DNA from: an uncultured Actinomycetes bacterium
GTDB lineage: Bacteria; Actinomycetota; Actinomycetes; Mycobacteriales; Mycobacteriaceae
NCBI GenBank assembly: GCA_903911165.1
Contig: CAIWCQ010000439.1
Location: forward strand, 1-13,505
Length of the DNA: 13,505 bases
Reading direction: 5' to 3'
The translations under genes were made by a program, and so were the position numbers. Under the pieces are notes generated by a model, which saw nothing but the letters and a program-made list of their open reading frames with translations, was not told where the DNA came from and searched no databases. Positions 6,242-13,505 of this stretch are shown piece after piece; position 1 is the stretch's first letter; each line of letters begins with the position of its first letter.

Positions 6242-6850
6242 GTGGGCGACGAGTCACTACAGGGAGAACTTGACCTTGCGGCCCCGGCCGGTGTTCACGC
6301 AGTCAGTGAACCCGTGCAGGGCGGCCTTTTCCCGGATGACTCCGTTCCCGACGAACTGATCGGTTACCGCGGCCCGAGTGCCTGTCAGATCGCCGGCATC
6401 AGCTACCGGCAGTTGGACTACTGGGCTCGCACCTCACTGGTGGTGCCGTCGATCCGCAGCGCGGCCGGATCAGGCAGTCAGCGGCTGTACTCGTTCAAGG
6501 ACATCCTGGTCCTCAAGATCGTCAAACGCTTGCTGGACACCGGTATCTCGCTGCATAACATCCGCGTCGCCGTCGACCACCTGCGCCAGCGCGGCGTCGA
6601 GGACCTTGCCAACATCACCCTGTTCTCCGACGGCACCACCGTCTACGACTTCACCACGGCCGAGGAAGTCGTCGATCTGCTGCGGGGCGGCCAGGGCGTA
6701 TTCGGCATCGCGGTCAGCGGGACCATGCGCGAACTCACCGGAGCCATCGCTGACTTCCCCGGTGAACGGGCCGACGGCGCCGAGTCGATCCCGTCTCCCG
6801 AGGACGAGTTGGCCTCCCGGCGCAATAATCGCGACCGCAAAATCGGCTGA
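6242..6850 (+). CDS. resR: MerR-family regulator ResR/McdR (Rv1830 orthologue)
   Basis: Transcriptional regulator; in M. tuberculosis Rv1830 was named ResR, under selection in clinical isolates and linked to growth/division control with WhiB2 and WhiA. The M. smegmatis orthologue is also described as a cell-division regulator. The 202-residue protein has a short variable N-terminus (1-28), then GLFPDDSVPDELIGYRGPSACQIAGI leading into a MerR winged-helix region (about 41-100: ISYRQLDYWARTSLVVPS, SGSQRLYSFKDILVLKIVK), then helices with HNIRVAVDHLRQRGV and the ending ELASRR...RDRKIG shared with Rv1830. It is shorter at the N-terminus than the roughly 225-residue M. tuberculosis protein. The GTG start is supported by GAGAGG seven bases upstream. 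A long palindrome follows the stop by 36 bases and may end its transcript. Confidence 0.95.
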   Translation: MGDESLQGELDLAAPAGVHAVSEPVQGGLFPDDSVPDELIGYRGPSACQIAGISYRQLDYWARTSLVVPSIRSAAGSGSQRLYSFKDILVLKIVKRLLDTGISLHNIRVAVDHLRQRGVEDLANITLFSDGTTVYDFTTAEEVVDLLRGGQGVFGIAVSGTMRELTGAIADFPGERADGAESIPSPEDELASRRNNRDRKIG

Positions 6851-6886
6851 ACCGGGCTCCCGCGCGCACTCTTGGGCGCCGCTCGC

Positions 6887-6950
6887 CCGCGAGCAGACGC
6901 AAACTCGCACGTTTTCGGCCCCGCTGATGCGACTTTATGTCTGCTCGCGG
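6887..6950. repeat. Long imperfect palindrome between resR and gcvP
   Basis: Arms 6887-6909 and 6928-6950 pair at 21 of 23 positions including one G-U. The outer 12 (CCGCGAGCAGAC with GTCTGCTCGCGG) are perfect; mismatches are C6900/A6937 and C6904/C6933; the loop is 6910-6927. No T-run follows, so it is not a classical terminator, though it could end resR transcription. The core GCGAGCAGACGCAAA resembles a palindrome I recall recurring between mycobacterial genes; that is memory, not checked. The right arm touches the gcvP promoter candidate. Confidence 0.85.
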
Positions 6951-6951
6951 C

Positions 6952-6957
6952 TAGAGT
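6952..6957 (+). promoter_or_regulatory. Candidate -10 element for the gcvP riboswitch transcript
   Basis: TAGAGT fits TAnnnT and lies one base after the palindrome. Transcription would start near 6964, exactly at the first base-paired segment of the glycine riboswitch (6965), which supports the call. The -35 region would fall inside the palindrome's right arm. Confidence 0.45.
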
Positions 6958-6964
6958 AGGAACC

Positions 6965-7162
6965 GCATCGAACCTGTGCGGGAGAGTTCCGAGACAGCCA
7001 GTCGCGGACGCCGAAGGAGCAATACCTCTCCGTCAATCTCTCAGGCCCCAGGACCGCACCGGAACACGATGCCTCTGGAAAGCGGCGACCGTTTCACGGC
7101 CGCCCGCCGATGGGGAAAAGTGGCCCTGCGCTGCTGAATCTCTCAGGCACCCATGACAGAGG
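6965..7162 (+). ncRNA. Tandem glycine riboswitch (gcvT type) upstream of gcvP
   Basis: Two glycine aptamers in series. Aptamer 1: P1 formed by GTGCGG (6976-6981) and CCGCAC (7054-7059), with conserved core CGCCGAAGGAGCAA (7009-7022) and CTCTCAGG (7038-7045). Aptamer 2: P1 formed by CCTCTG (7072-7077) and CAGAGG (7157-7162), with core CGCCGATGGGG (7105-7115) and a second CTCTCAGG (7140-7147). The leader GCATCG (6965-6970) pairs perfectly with linker CGATGC (7067-7072), the P0 helix of the leader-linker kink-turn of complete glycine riboswitches. Glycine binding is expected to switch on gcvP. Small reading frames across this segment, such as one at 6872-7156, are not genes. Confidence 0.95.
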
Positions 7163-7203
7163 GGGAGGACGTCCGATCGTCACGTCCACCTCGAGGAGTG
7201 CCA
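7163..7203 (+). promoter_or_regulatory. Riboswitch expression platform and gcvP ribosome binding site
   Basis: A hairpin GGACGT (7167-7172)/ACGTCC (7182-7187), extendable by two G-C pairs past one mismatch, lies just before the ribosome binding site GAGGAG (7193-7198), five bases ahead of the GTG start at 7204. GAGG at 7165-7168, next to aptamer 2 P1, can alternatively pair with CCTC at 7189-7192. No T-run terminator is present, so control of translation is more likely than of termination. Inference from pairing. Confidence 0.45.
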
Positions 7204-10035
7204 GTGTCCGAGAACTTCGCCACCCGCCATATCGGCCTTGATGCCGACGCGTTGGTCACCATGCTCGGCGTCATCGGCGTCACATCGCTCGACGAGTTGG
7301 CGGCCAAAGCGCTGCCGCCCGCGATCCTCGACGCGGTCGGTGCCGACGGCACGGCACCTGGTCTGGAAACACTGCCGGCACCGATCACCGAACATCAGGC
7401 GCTGGCCGAACTGCGGGTGATGGCCGACTCCAACACCGTCGACGTGTCGATGATCGGTCAGGGCTACTACGACACGCTGACCCCGCCGGTGCTGCTGCGC
7501 AACGTGCTGGAGAACCCGGCCTGGTACACCGCGTACACGCCGTACCAGCCGGAGATCAGCCAGGGCCGGTTGGAGGCGCTGCTGAATTTCCAGACCATGA
7601 TCGCCGATCTCACCGGCCTCGATATCGCCAACGCTTCGATGCTCGACGAAGGCACCGCCGCCGCCGAGGCGATGACCCTGATGCACCGGGCGGTGCGCGG
7701 ATCGGCCCACCGACTGGCTGTCGACGTCGATATCTTCGCCCAGACCGCCGCCGTGCTGGCCACCCGCGCCGAGCCACTCGGTATCGAGATCGTCACCGCT
7801 GACCTGCGCAACGGTCTTCCCGAAGGGGAGTTCTTCGGCGTGATCGCGCAGCTGCCCGGTGCCAGTGGACGCCTCACCGACTGGTCGCCGCTCATCGAGC
7901 AGGCGCACGAACGGGGCGCCCTGGTGGCGCTCGGCGCCGACCTGCTGGCACTCACGCTGATCGCCGCGCCCGGGGATATCGGGGCCGACGTCGCGTTCGG
8001 CACCGCCCAGCGCTTCGGGGTTCCGATGGGATTCGGCGGTCCGCATGCCGGGTACCTCGCGGTGCACACCAACCACGCGCGTCAGTTACCCGGCCGGTTG
8101 GTTGGGGTGTCCCTGGACGCTGACGGCGCACCCGCCTACCGGTTGTCGCTACAAACCCGCGAACAGCACATTCGCCGGGACAAGGCGACGTCGAACATCT
8201 GCACCGCCCAGGTCCTGCTGGCGGTGATGGCCGCGATGTACGCCAGCTATCACGGCGCCGACGGGCTGACAGCAATCGCCCGCCGGGTGCACGGTCATGC
8301 CCGTAGCGTGGCCGCCGGGTTGGCCGCCGCCGGTATCGACGTGGCGCACGACAATTTCTTCGACACGGTGCTTGCGCGCGTGCCGGGACAAGCCGCAGCG
8401 ATTCAGGCTGCCGCCAAGGCCCTGGGCATCAACGTGTGGCGCGCCGACGACGACCACATCTCGATTGCGTGCGATGAGACCACCACCGCAGAGCAGGCGG
8501 CCCGGGTTCTGCAGGCATTCGGCGCTAAGGTGGTTGGCGATTTCGATGGACCCGAAATCGCTACGCGCACAACCGATTTCCTGAATCACCCAGCCTTCAC
8601 CAAGTATCGCACCGAGACTGCGATGATGCGTTACCTGCGTGCGCTGTCCGATAAGGACATCGCGCTGGACCGCAGCATGATCCCGCTGGGCTCGTGCACC
8701 ATGAAACTCAACGCCGCTGCCGAGATGGAGGCGGTCACCTGGCCGGAGTTCGGCCGGTTACATCCATTCGCCCCGGCGGACGACGCCGTCGGCCTGCGAC
8801 GGCTGATCGCGGATCTGCAGAACTGGCTGACCGGCATCACCGGCTACGACGAGATCTCACTGCAGCCCAATGCCGGGTCCCAGGGCGAGTACGCCGGCCT
8901 GCTCGCGATCCGCGACTACCACGCCGGGCGCGGCGAGTCGTACCGCGATGTGTGCCTGATCCCGTCGAGTGCGCACGGCACCAACGCCGCGTCGGCCGCC
9001 CTGGTCGGCATGCGCGTGGTGGTGATCGGCTGCCGCGACAACGGTGACGTCGACCTTGACGAACTGCGCGCAAAGATCACCGAGCATGCCGGGGCGTTGG
9101 CCGCGTTGATGATCACCTACCCGTCGACCCACGGTGTCTTCGAGCACGACATCGCCGATATCTGTGCGGCGGTGCACGACGCCGGCGGCCAGGTCTACGT
9201 GGACGGCGCCAACCTCAACGCCCTGGTTGGTGTGGCCCGGCCGGGAAAGTTCGGCGGTGACGTGAGCCACCTCAATCTGCATAAGACGTTCTGCATTCCG
9301 CACGGCGGGGGTGGGCCGGGTGTGGGGCCGGTTGCCGTGCGCGCGCATCTGGCGCCCTATCTGCCGGGCCATCCGCTGGCCCCGGAACTCCCCGGCGGCC
9401 ATGCGGTGTCGTCGGCGCCCTACGGGTCGGCCTCGATCCTGCCGATCAGTTGGGCCTACATCCGGATGATGGGGGCGGCCGGGTTGCGAACGGCGTCGCT
9501 GGCGGCGATCGCGTCGGCCAACTACGTCGCCCGTCGACTCGACGAGTACTACCCGGTGCTCTACACCGGGGAGAATGGCATGGTGGCTCACGAATGCATC
9601 CTGGATCTGCGGCCCATCACCAAGGCCACCGGCGTGACCGTCGATGATGTGGCAAAACGCTTGGCAGACTTCGGTTTCCATGCACCCACTATGAGCTTCC
9701 CCGTCGTCGGAACCCTGATGGTCGAACCCACCGAGAGCGAGAGCCTGGCCGAGGTTGATGCGTTCTGCGAGGCGATGATCGCCATTCGCGAGGAGATCGC
9801 CCAGGTGGCCTCGGGGCACTGGCCCGCCGAGGACAACCCACTGCGCAATGCCCCGCATACCGCCGGGTGCCTGCTGGTGGAGAACTGGGACCACCCGTAC
9901 ACCCGAGAGCAGGCGGCCTACCCGCTGGGTAAGGCGTTCCGGCCCAAGGTCTGGCCATCGGTACGGCGGATCGACGGCGCCTACGGCGACCGCAACCTGG
10001 TGTGCTCGTGCCCGCCGGTGGAGGCCTTCGCCTGA
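7204..10035 (+). CDS. gcvP: Glycine dehydrogenase (decarboxylating), P protein
   Basis: PLP enzyme that decarboxylates glycine and loads the aminomethyl group onto lipoyl-GcvH, encoded at 3598. It is a full-length single-chain P protein of 943 residues (Rv1832 GcvB is about 941). The N-terminal half contains [33 protein letters not shown] and DEGTAAAEA. The C-terminal half contains [29 protein letters not shown] and [18 protein letters not shown] with the PLP-binding Lys694. I start at GTG 7204, giving [13 protein letters not shown] after a GAGGAG site. The longer frame from ATG 7153 is rejected because that ATG lies inside the closing strand region of riboswitch aptamer 2 and adds 17 residues without family match. 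It is monocistronic here and converges on the VWA gene. gcvT and an L protein gene are not in the window. Confidence 0.97.
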   Translation: MSENFATRHIGLDADALVTMLGVIGVTSLDELAAKALPPAILDAVGADGTAPGLETLPAPITEHQALAELRVMADSNTVDVSMIGQGYYDTLTPPVLLRNVLENPAWYTAYTPYQPEISQGRLEALLNFQTMIADLTGLDIANASMLDEGTAAAEAMTLMHRAVRGSAHRLAVDVDIFAQTAAVLATRAEPLGIEIVTADLRNGLPEGEFFGVIAQLPGASGRLTDWSPLIEQAHERGALVALGADLLALTLIAAPGDIGADVAFGTAQRFGVPMGFGGPHAGYLAVHTNHARQLPGRLVGVSLDADGAPAYRLSLQTREQHIRRDKATSNICTAQVLLAVMAAMYASYHGADGLTAIARRVHGHARSVAAGLAAAGIDVAHDNFFDTVLARVPGQAAAIQAAAKALGINVWRADDDHISIACDETTTAEQAARVLQAFGAKVVGDFDGPEIATRTTDFLNHPAFTKYRTETAMMRYLRALSDKDIALDRSMIPLGSCTMKLNAAAEMEAVTWPEFGRLHPFAPADDAVGLRRLIADLQNWLTGITGYDEISLQPNAGSQGEYAGLLAIRDYHAGRGESYRDVCLIPSSAHGTNAASAALVGMRVVVIGCRDNGDVDLDELRAKITEHAGALAALMITYPSTHGVFEHDIADICAAVHDAGGQVYVDGANLNALVGVARPGKFGGDVSHLNLHKTFCIPHGGGGPGVGPVAVRAHLAPYLPGHPLAPELPGGHAVSSAPYGSASILPISWAYIRMMGAAGLRTASLAAIASANYVARRLDEYYPVLYTGENGMVAHECILDLRPITKATGVTVDDVAKRLADFGFHAPTMSFPVVGTLMVEPTESESLAEVDAFCEAMIAIREEIAQVASGHWPAEDNPLRNAPHTAGCLLVENWDHPYTREQAAYPLGKAFRPKVWPSVRRIDGAYGDRNLVCSCPPVEAFA

Positions 10036-10098
10036 ACTACCTCGGCGACACCGGTGATCAGTTCTACCCGTGACCGGCGCCCTACGGCAGCGAAGCCG

Positions 10099-11889
10099 CT
10101 AGGACAGCATCCGGGCGATCGCTGCGAGCAGGTCGGGGGAGTCCGATGTCGCCACCTCCTGGTAGCTGCCACCGGAAAGCCGGGTGATCTCCTCCCACAC
10201 GGGCCGGTCCGGGTCACCGCCGAAGTCGATGACGTTGATCGTCACCGGCCGGTTCGGGTCGGCGGCGGAGGTGAGGTAGTTCTGCAGGCCCGGGCCGTCG
10301 AGGGTGCGGTCTGTATGCGGACCCTGGGTGATCACCAGGATCGAATTCGGTTGGCCTGGGCGGTAATTGGCGAGTGCGTCGGTGTAAGCCCGGGGCAGTG
10401 TGGTGAACGACACCGCGCCGCCGCCGGTGGGTGCGAGTCCATCGAGCGTCGACGTCAGTGCAGCCGAGCGCGTTTGACCGCCGAGATCGTCGGATAGTGG
10501 GCCGGTGGTGACCACGGGACGGCTGTCGGCACCGTCGAACGTCCACAGCCCGACGGTGGCGTTGGGTGGCAGTGTGCGGATCCGATTGCTCAGCGCCGCG
10601 GTCACATTGGCCAGTCGCGACCGGCCGGCCTCGTCGCCGGCCAGACCCTGATCGAGGACCACGGTGGTCACCGCTGCACCGGCCGGTGCCACCGCCGCAG
10701 CCACCGCGGCACGCATCGCGTCGTCACCGGTCGGCAGCGGTGCCGCCAACGCCGGGAAGCTCACCACGTCGCCCGCCGGCGGGGTGGTTCCATCGGCTCG
10801 GAACCCGGCCCGGGCCAGCGCCTCGAGTTGTTCCGGCCGGCCCATGAACCGGGCGAATTCGCTCGCGGCACTGACCTGCTCCTCGGAAAGCCAGTCTCCG
10901 GCCAGTAGGACGGTGGGATAGTCGGCCATCGCCACCGGGCCATCCGGAATCCACTGTGCAACAACATCTTTTGCACTTGGCAGATTCGAGGCCCGGCTGA
11001 ACAGTTGCTGTTCGGTCATCGCGACGGCGTGCACGCCGGCGGCGGCCGGGTCGCCCGGAGCCACCAGCGCGTTCCAGGCTTCGGTCGCGTTGTTTTCGGC
11101 CAATTGAGGCTGGCCGCCCAACAGCGCACTGACGGCGCCCAGGCCGGCGGTGGGCGGCGCCCCGGGCGGGGCGGAGGAGATCGCGACGGCTTCGGCGGCC
11201 AGATAGGTGGCATCGTTGCTGCCGTCGATCGGCAGCGCCAACCGCAGCGAGCCCCATCCGGGCAGGTTCATCGGATCCAGCGAGGTCGGGTTGGTCTGCA
11301 GTGCCGGAAGCGTCGCCCAGCCCTGCACCCCGAGGGCGGCAGCGAGTTGCGGCCGGAGGGCCAGCACCACCGGTGTGGCGGCCAGGGACCGGGCGTCGCT
11401 GACAATCTGCTTGCCGGCGAGCGCCTGCAGCCGTGCCGAGGACACCGAGCTGGCGGGGATCCACAGGGCCGGTCGCTCACCCAGGTCGGTCGGCCAGGCA
11501 CCGACTAAACCGTTGACGACGGCATCGGAACCGGCCGGTCTGACGACCACATCCACACACTTGTCACCCACCGGTTTCGCCTCGGCGTTATAGGTCTGGG
11601 CGAAAGCCTCGACGTTGCCGGCAATCGCCGCATCGGCAACGACCGCCACCGTGGCGGTTCCCTGTACGCATTGGCGGGCTGCATCTTCGGAACGTCGCGA
11701 CATCGCGTCGGAGAAGAACCGCCACAGGATCACCGCGCCAACCAGGACCACCACCGCGACCAGCGCGGCGATCACGCCGTTGCTGACGCCACGGCCGGCG
11801 GGGTCAACCCGGCGCCGGCGCCCGGTCGACTCACCGTCGGTGGGTTCACCGACGGTGTTCCCGGGATCGGGCATGTTGTGCCGGCCCAT
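10099..11889 (-). CDS. Membrane-anchored solute-binding/VWA-like protein (Rv1836c-like)
   Basis: A 596-residue protein of unknown function conserved next to glcB in mycobacteria. A short polar N-terminus (1-37, with RRRR at 24-27) precedes one transmembrane segment (about 38-58), so the bulk should face the cell wall. Residues about 78-370 look like a type 2 periplasmic solute-binding fold (TVAVVADAAI, SLRLALPIDG, MADYPTVLLAGDW). Residues about 405-596 look like a von Willebrand A domain (AVTTVVLDQG, ATVGLWTFDG, NSILVITQGPH, VTINVIDFG). The metal-site motif is not intact: DQGLA instead of DxSxS, GGGAV for GGT, and TQG for TDG. The ATG abuts the glcB TAA with no spacing, so translation is probably coupled; a second in-frame ATG is at 11874. 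It is about 80 residues shorter than M. tuberculosis Rv1836c as I recall it. Confidence 0.83.
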   Translation of the reverse strand: MGRHNMPDPGNTVGEPTDGESTGRRRRVDPAGRGVSNGVIAALVAVVVLVGAVILWRFFSDAMSRRSEDAARQCVQGTATVAVVADAAIAGNVEAFAQTYNAEAKPVGDKCVDVVVRPAGSDAVVNGLVGAWPTDLGERPALWIPASSVSSARLQALAGKQIVSDARSLAATPVVLALRPQLAAALGVQGWATLPALQTNPTSLDPMNLPGWGSLRLALPIDGSNDATYLAAEAVAISSAPPGAPPTAGLGAVSALLGGQPQLAENNATEAWNALVAPGDPAAAGVHAVAMTEQQLFSRASNLPSAKDVVAQWIPDGPVAMADYPTVLLAGDWLSEEQVSAASEFARFMGRPEQLEALARAGFRADGTTPPAGDVVSFPALAAPLPTGDDAMRAAVAAAVAPAGAAVTTVVLDQGLAGDEAGRSRLANVTAALSNRIRTLPPNATVGLWTFDGADSRPVVTTGPLSDDLGGQTRSAALTSTLDGLAPTGGGAVSFTTLPRAYTDALANYRPGQPNSILVITQGPHTDRTLDGPGLQNYLTSAADPNRPVTINVIDFGGDPDRPVWEEITRLSGGSYQEVATSDSPDLLAAIARMLS

Positions 11890-13505
11890 TTATTCGGTCC
11901 CCGGTTGATGCCGACGCCCCAGCGCGGCTTTGTACTCCCGGCGGCGCCGGTGCAGGATCGGCTCGGTGTAGCCGCTGGGCTGGGCGGCGCCGGTGAGAAT
12001 CAGTTCCTGAGCGGCCTGGAAAGCGATGCTGCCCTCGGGGTCCGGGGCCATCGGCCGGTATTCCGGGTCCTGGCTGTTCTGCTGGTCGACCACCGCCGCC
12101 ATCCGACGCAGGCTCGACGTGACATCTGCGGCGGTGATGAGGCCGTGCCGCAGCCAGTTGGCCAGTAACTGACTTGATATGCGCAGCGTTGCGCGGTCTT
12201 CCATCAGCGCGACATTGTGGATGTCGGGCACCTTGGAGCACCCCACGCCGGCTTCGACCCAGCGCACCACGTAGCCGAGTATCGACTGGCAGTTGTTGTC
12301 GACTTCCTCATGGATTTCGTCGGACTCCCAGGCCATTTCCGCTGCCAGCGGAATGGTCAGTAGCGGTTCCAGTCCCGCGCGCTGCCGGCTGGTCAGTTCC
12401 CGTTGCATCGCCTCGACGTCGACGTAGTGGTAGTGCATGGCGTGCAGGGTGGCGGCGGTGGGCGAGGGCACCCAGGCGGTGCTGGCACCGGCGCGGGGTT
12501 GGGCGATCTTCTGTTCCACCATGGCGGCCATCAGATCGGTCATCGCCCACATCCCCTTGCCGATCTGAGCGCGGCCGGAGAATCCGGTCGCCAAACCGAC
12601 ATCGACATTGCGGTCCTCGTAGGCCAGGATCCACGGCTGGGTTTTCATTGCGCCCTTGCGGATCATCGGGCCGGCTTCCATCGAGGTGTGGATCTCGTCG
12701 CCGGTGCGGTCCAGGAACCCGGTGTTGATGAACGCGATCCGGTCCGCAGCGGCCTCCACGCAGGCCTTGAGGTTGGCGGAGGTGCGGCGCTCCTCGTCCA
12801 TGATGCCGATTTTTATGGTGTTGGCGGGCAGGCCCAGCACGTCCTCGATACGGCTGAACAACTCGACGGTGAACGCGACTTCCTCAGGCCCGTGCATCTT
12901 CGGCTTGACGATGTAGATCGAACCTGTCCGGCTGTTGCGGTGTGGCCCGTTGGCATCCCCGGCATCCAGACCGTGCATCGCGATCAGGCTGGTGAACACA
13001 CCGTCCTGGATCCCTTCGAAAACCTCTGACTCTTCCCCGTCGGCATTGACTCTGACGATGGCGTCATTGGTCATCAGATGCCCGACATTGCGGACGAACA
13101 GCAGACTCCTGCCCGCGAGGGTGAAATCCGTCCCGTCCGGCGCCCGGTATGACCGATCGTCGTTGAGCACCCGGGTGAATGTGTTGCCGCCCTTGCTCAC
13201 CGACTCGGACAGATCGCCGCGGTTGAGACCGAGCCAGTTGCGGTAACCCAGCACCTTGTCGTCGGCATCGACGGCGGTCACTGAATCCTCGAAGTCCATA
13301 ATCGTGGTGATGGCCGACTCCAGCATCACGTCGGAGATGCCGGCCGGATCGGTGGACCCGATCGCTGAACCCGGGTCAATCAGGATTTCGATGTGCAGAC
13401 CGTGATTGACCAACAGCACCGAATCCGGCGCGTCCGGGGATCCGGTGTATCCGGCGAACTGCCCGGGATCAGCCAGGCCGGTCACGTCGCCGTCGGCCAG
13501 CGCAA
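11890..13505 (-). CDS. glcB: Malate synthase G, 5' end outside window
   Basis: Enzyme condensing glyoxylate with acetyl-CoA to malate in the glyoxylate shunt. About 538 codons are visible; the first roughly 200 of the usual 740 or so lie beyond the right edge. The frame is open to the edge (ALADGD before [15 protein letters not shown]), so the GTG at 13483-13485 is an internal valine, not a start. Family features: [13 protein letters not shown] stretch [100 protein letters not shown] and [23 protein letters not shown]. The last contains the catalytic aspartate (Asp633 in M. tuberculosis numbering) and the conserved cysteine 14 residues before it. The C-terminus [15 protein letters not shown] is typical. 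Downstream, with no gap, comes the VWA-like gene. Confidence 0.96.
   Translation of the reverse strand, partial: ALADGDVTGLADPGQFAGYTGSPDAPDSVLLVNHGLHIEILIDPGSAIGSTDPAGISDVMLESAITTIMDFEDSVTAVDADDKVLGYRNWLGLNRGDLSESVSKGGNTFTRVLNDDRSYRAPDGTDFTLAGRSLLFVRNVGHLMTNDAIVRVNADGEESEVFEGIQDGVFTSLIAMHGLDAGDANGPHRNSRTGSIYIVKPKMHGPEEVAFTVELFSRIEDVLGLPANTIKIGIMDEERRTSANLKACVEAAADRIAFINTGFLDRTGDEIHTSMEAGPMIRKGAMKTQPWILAYEDRNVDVGLATGFSGRAQIGKGMWAMTDLMAAMVEQKIAQPRAGASTAWVPSPTAATLHAMHYHYVDVEAMQRELTSRQRAGLEPLLTIPLAAEMAWESDEIHEEVDNNCQSILGYVVRWVEAGVGCSKVPDIHNVALMEDRATLRISSQLLANWLRHGLITAADVTSSLRRMAAVVDQQNSQDPEYRPMAPDPEGSIAFQAAQELILTGAAQPSGYTEPILHRRRREYKAALGRRHQPGTE

Noticed and set aside
6872..7156. A 94-codon frame between resR and gcvP (position of the hypothetical Rv1831)
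   Set aside because: It covers the palindrome, the promoter candidate and both glycine aptamers; the RNA structure explains the sequence, and the translation has no recognisable protein features.
10070..10098. Terminator between gcvP and the VWA gene
   Set aside because: Only a 4-bp CGGC/GCCG stem with no T-run on either strand.
13483..13485. GTG as the start of glcB
   Set aside because: The frame remains open to the window edge and upstream codons continue the malate synthase G alignment; about 200 N-terminal residues are missing.

Overview
The window is high-GC actinobacterial DNA, and its proteins match Mycobacterium (sensu lato) orthologues closely along nearly their whole lengths. The gene order is the mycobacterial bacA / secA2-pgsA2-gcvH-garA-ftsR-Rv1829-resR-gcvP / Rv1836c-glcB region, as in M. 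tuberculosis Rv1819c to Rv1837c but with several genes absent. Orthologue names and comparisons come from recognising the sequences; no search was run.

Left part (1-3560): the 5' part of a BacA/SbmA-type exporter or importer gene runs leftwards off the edge and is divergent from secA2, the accessory Sec ATPase gene. secA2 is followed by pgsA2, a CDP-alcohol phosphatidyltransferase.

Middle part (3598-6850): gcvH (lipoyl H protein), garA (FHA-domain regulator of 2-oxoglutarate and glutamate metabolism), ftsR (MerR-type regulator), a DUF151 bifunctional nuclease and resR (a second MerR-type regulator) all run rightwards. Short tandem repeats are unusually dense from secA2 to ftsR: 18-bp x3 in secA2, 17-bp x3.5 over the gcvH stop, 15-bp x2.3 before garA, 20-bp x3 over the garA/ftsR junction, and 12-bp x2 in ftsR. 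The 20-bp array has copied the ftsR start codon and its first codons, which makes a chain of overlapping stop/start codons.

Right part (6851-13505): the 353-base gap before gcvP holds a long palindrome, a candidate promoter, a complete tandem glycine riboswitch with its leader-linker helix, and a short hairpin ahead of the ribosome binding site. gcvP (glycine decarboxylase P protein) therefore looks glycine-controlled. It converges on an operon on the other strand, glcB (malate synthase G, 5' end outside the window) followed with no gap by a membrane-anchored solute-binding/VWA protein gene.

Functionally the window joins glycine cleavage (gcvH, gcvP), glyoxylate use (glcB) and control of the 2-oxoglutarate node (garA) with envelope and export functions (bacA, secA2, pgsA2) and growth/division regulators (ftsR, resR). 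No phage, IS element, CRISPR array, tRNA or rRNA was seen. It is a core chromosomal region; the unexpected content is in its repeats, junctions and leader RNAs.
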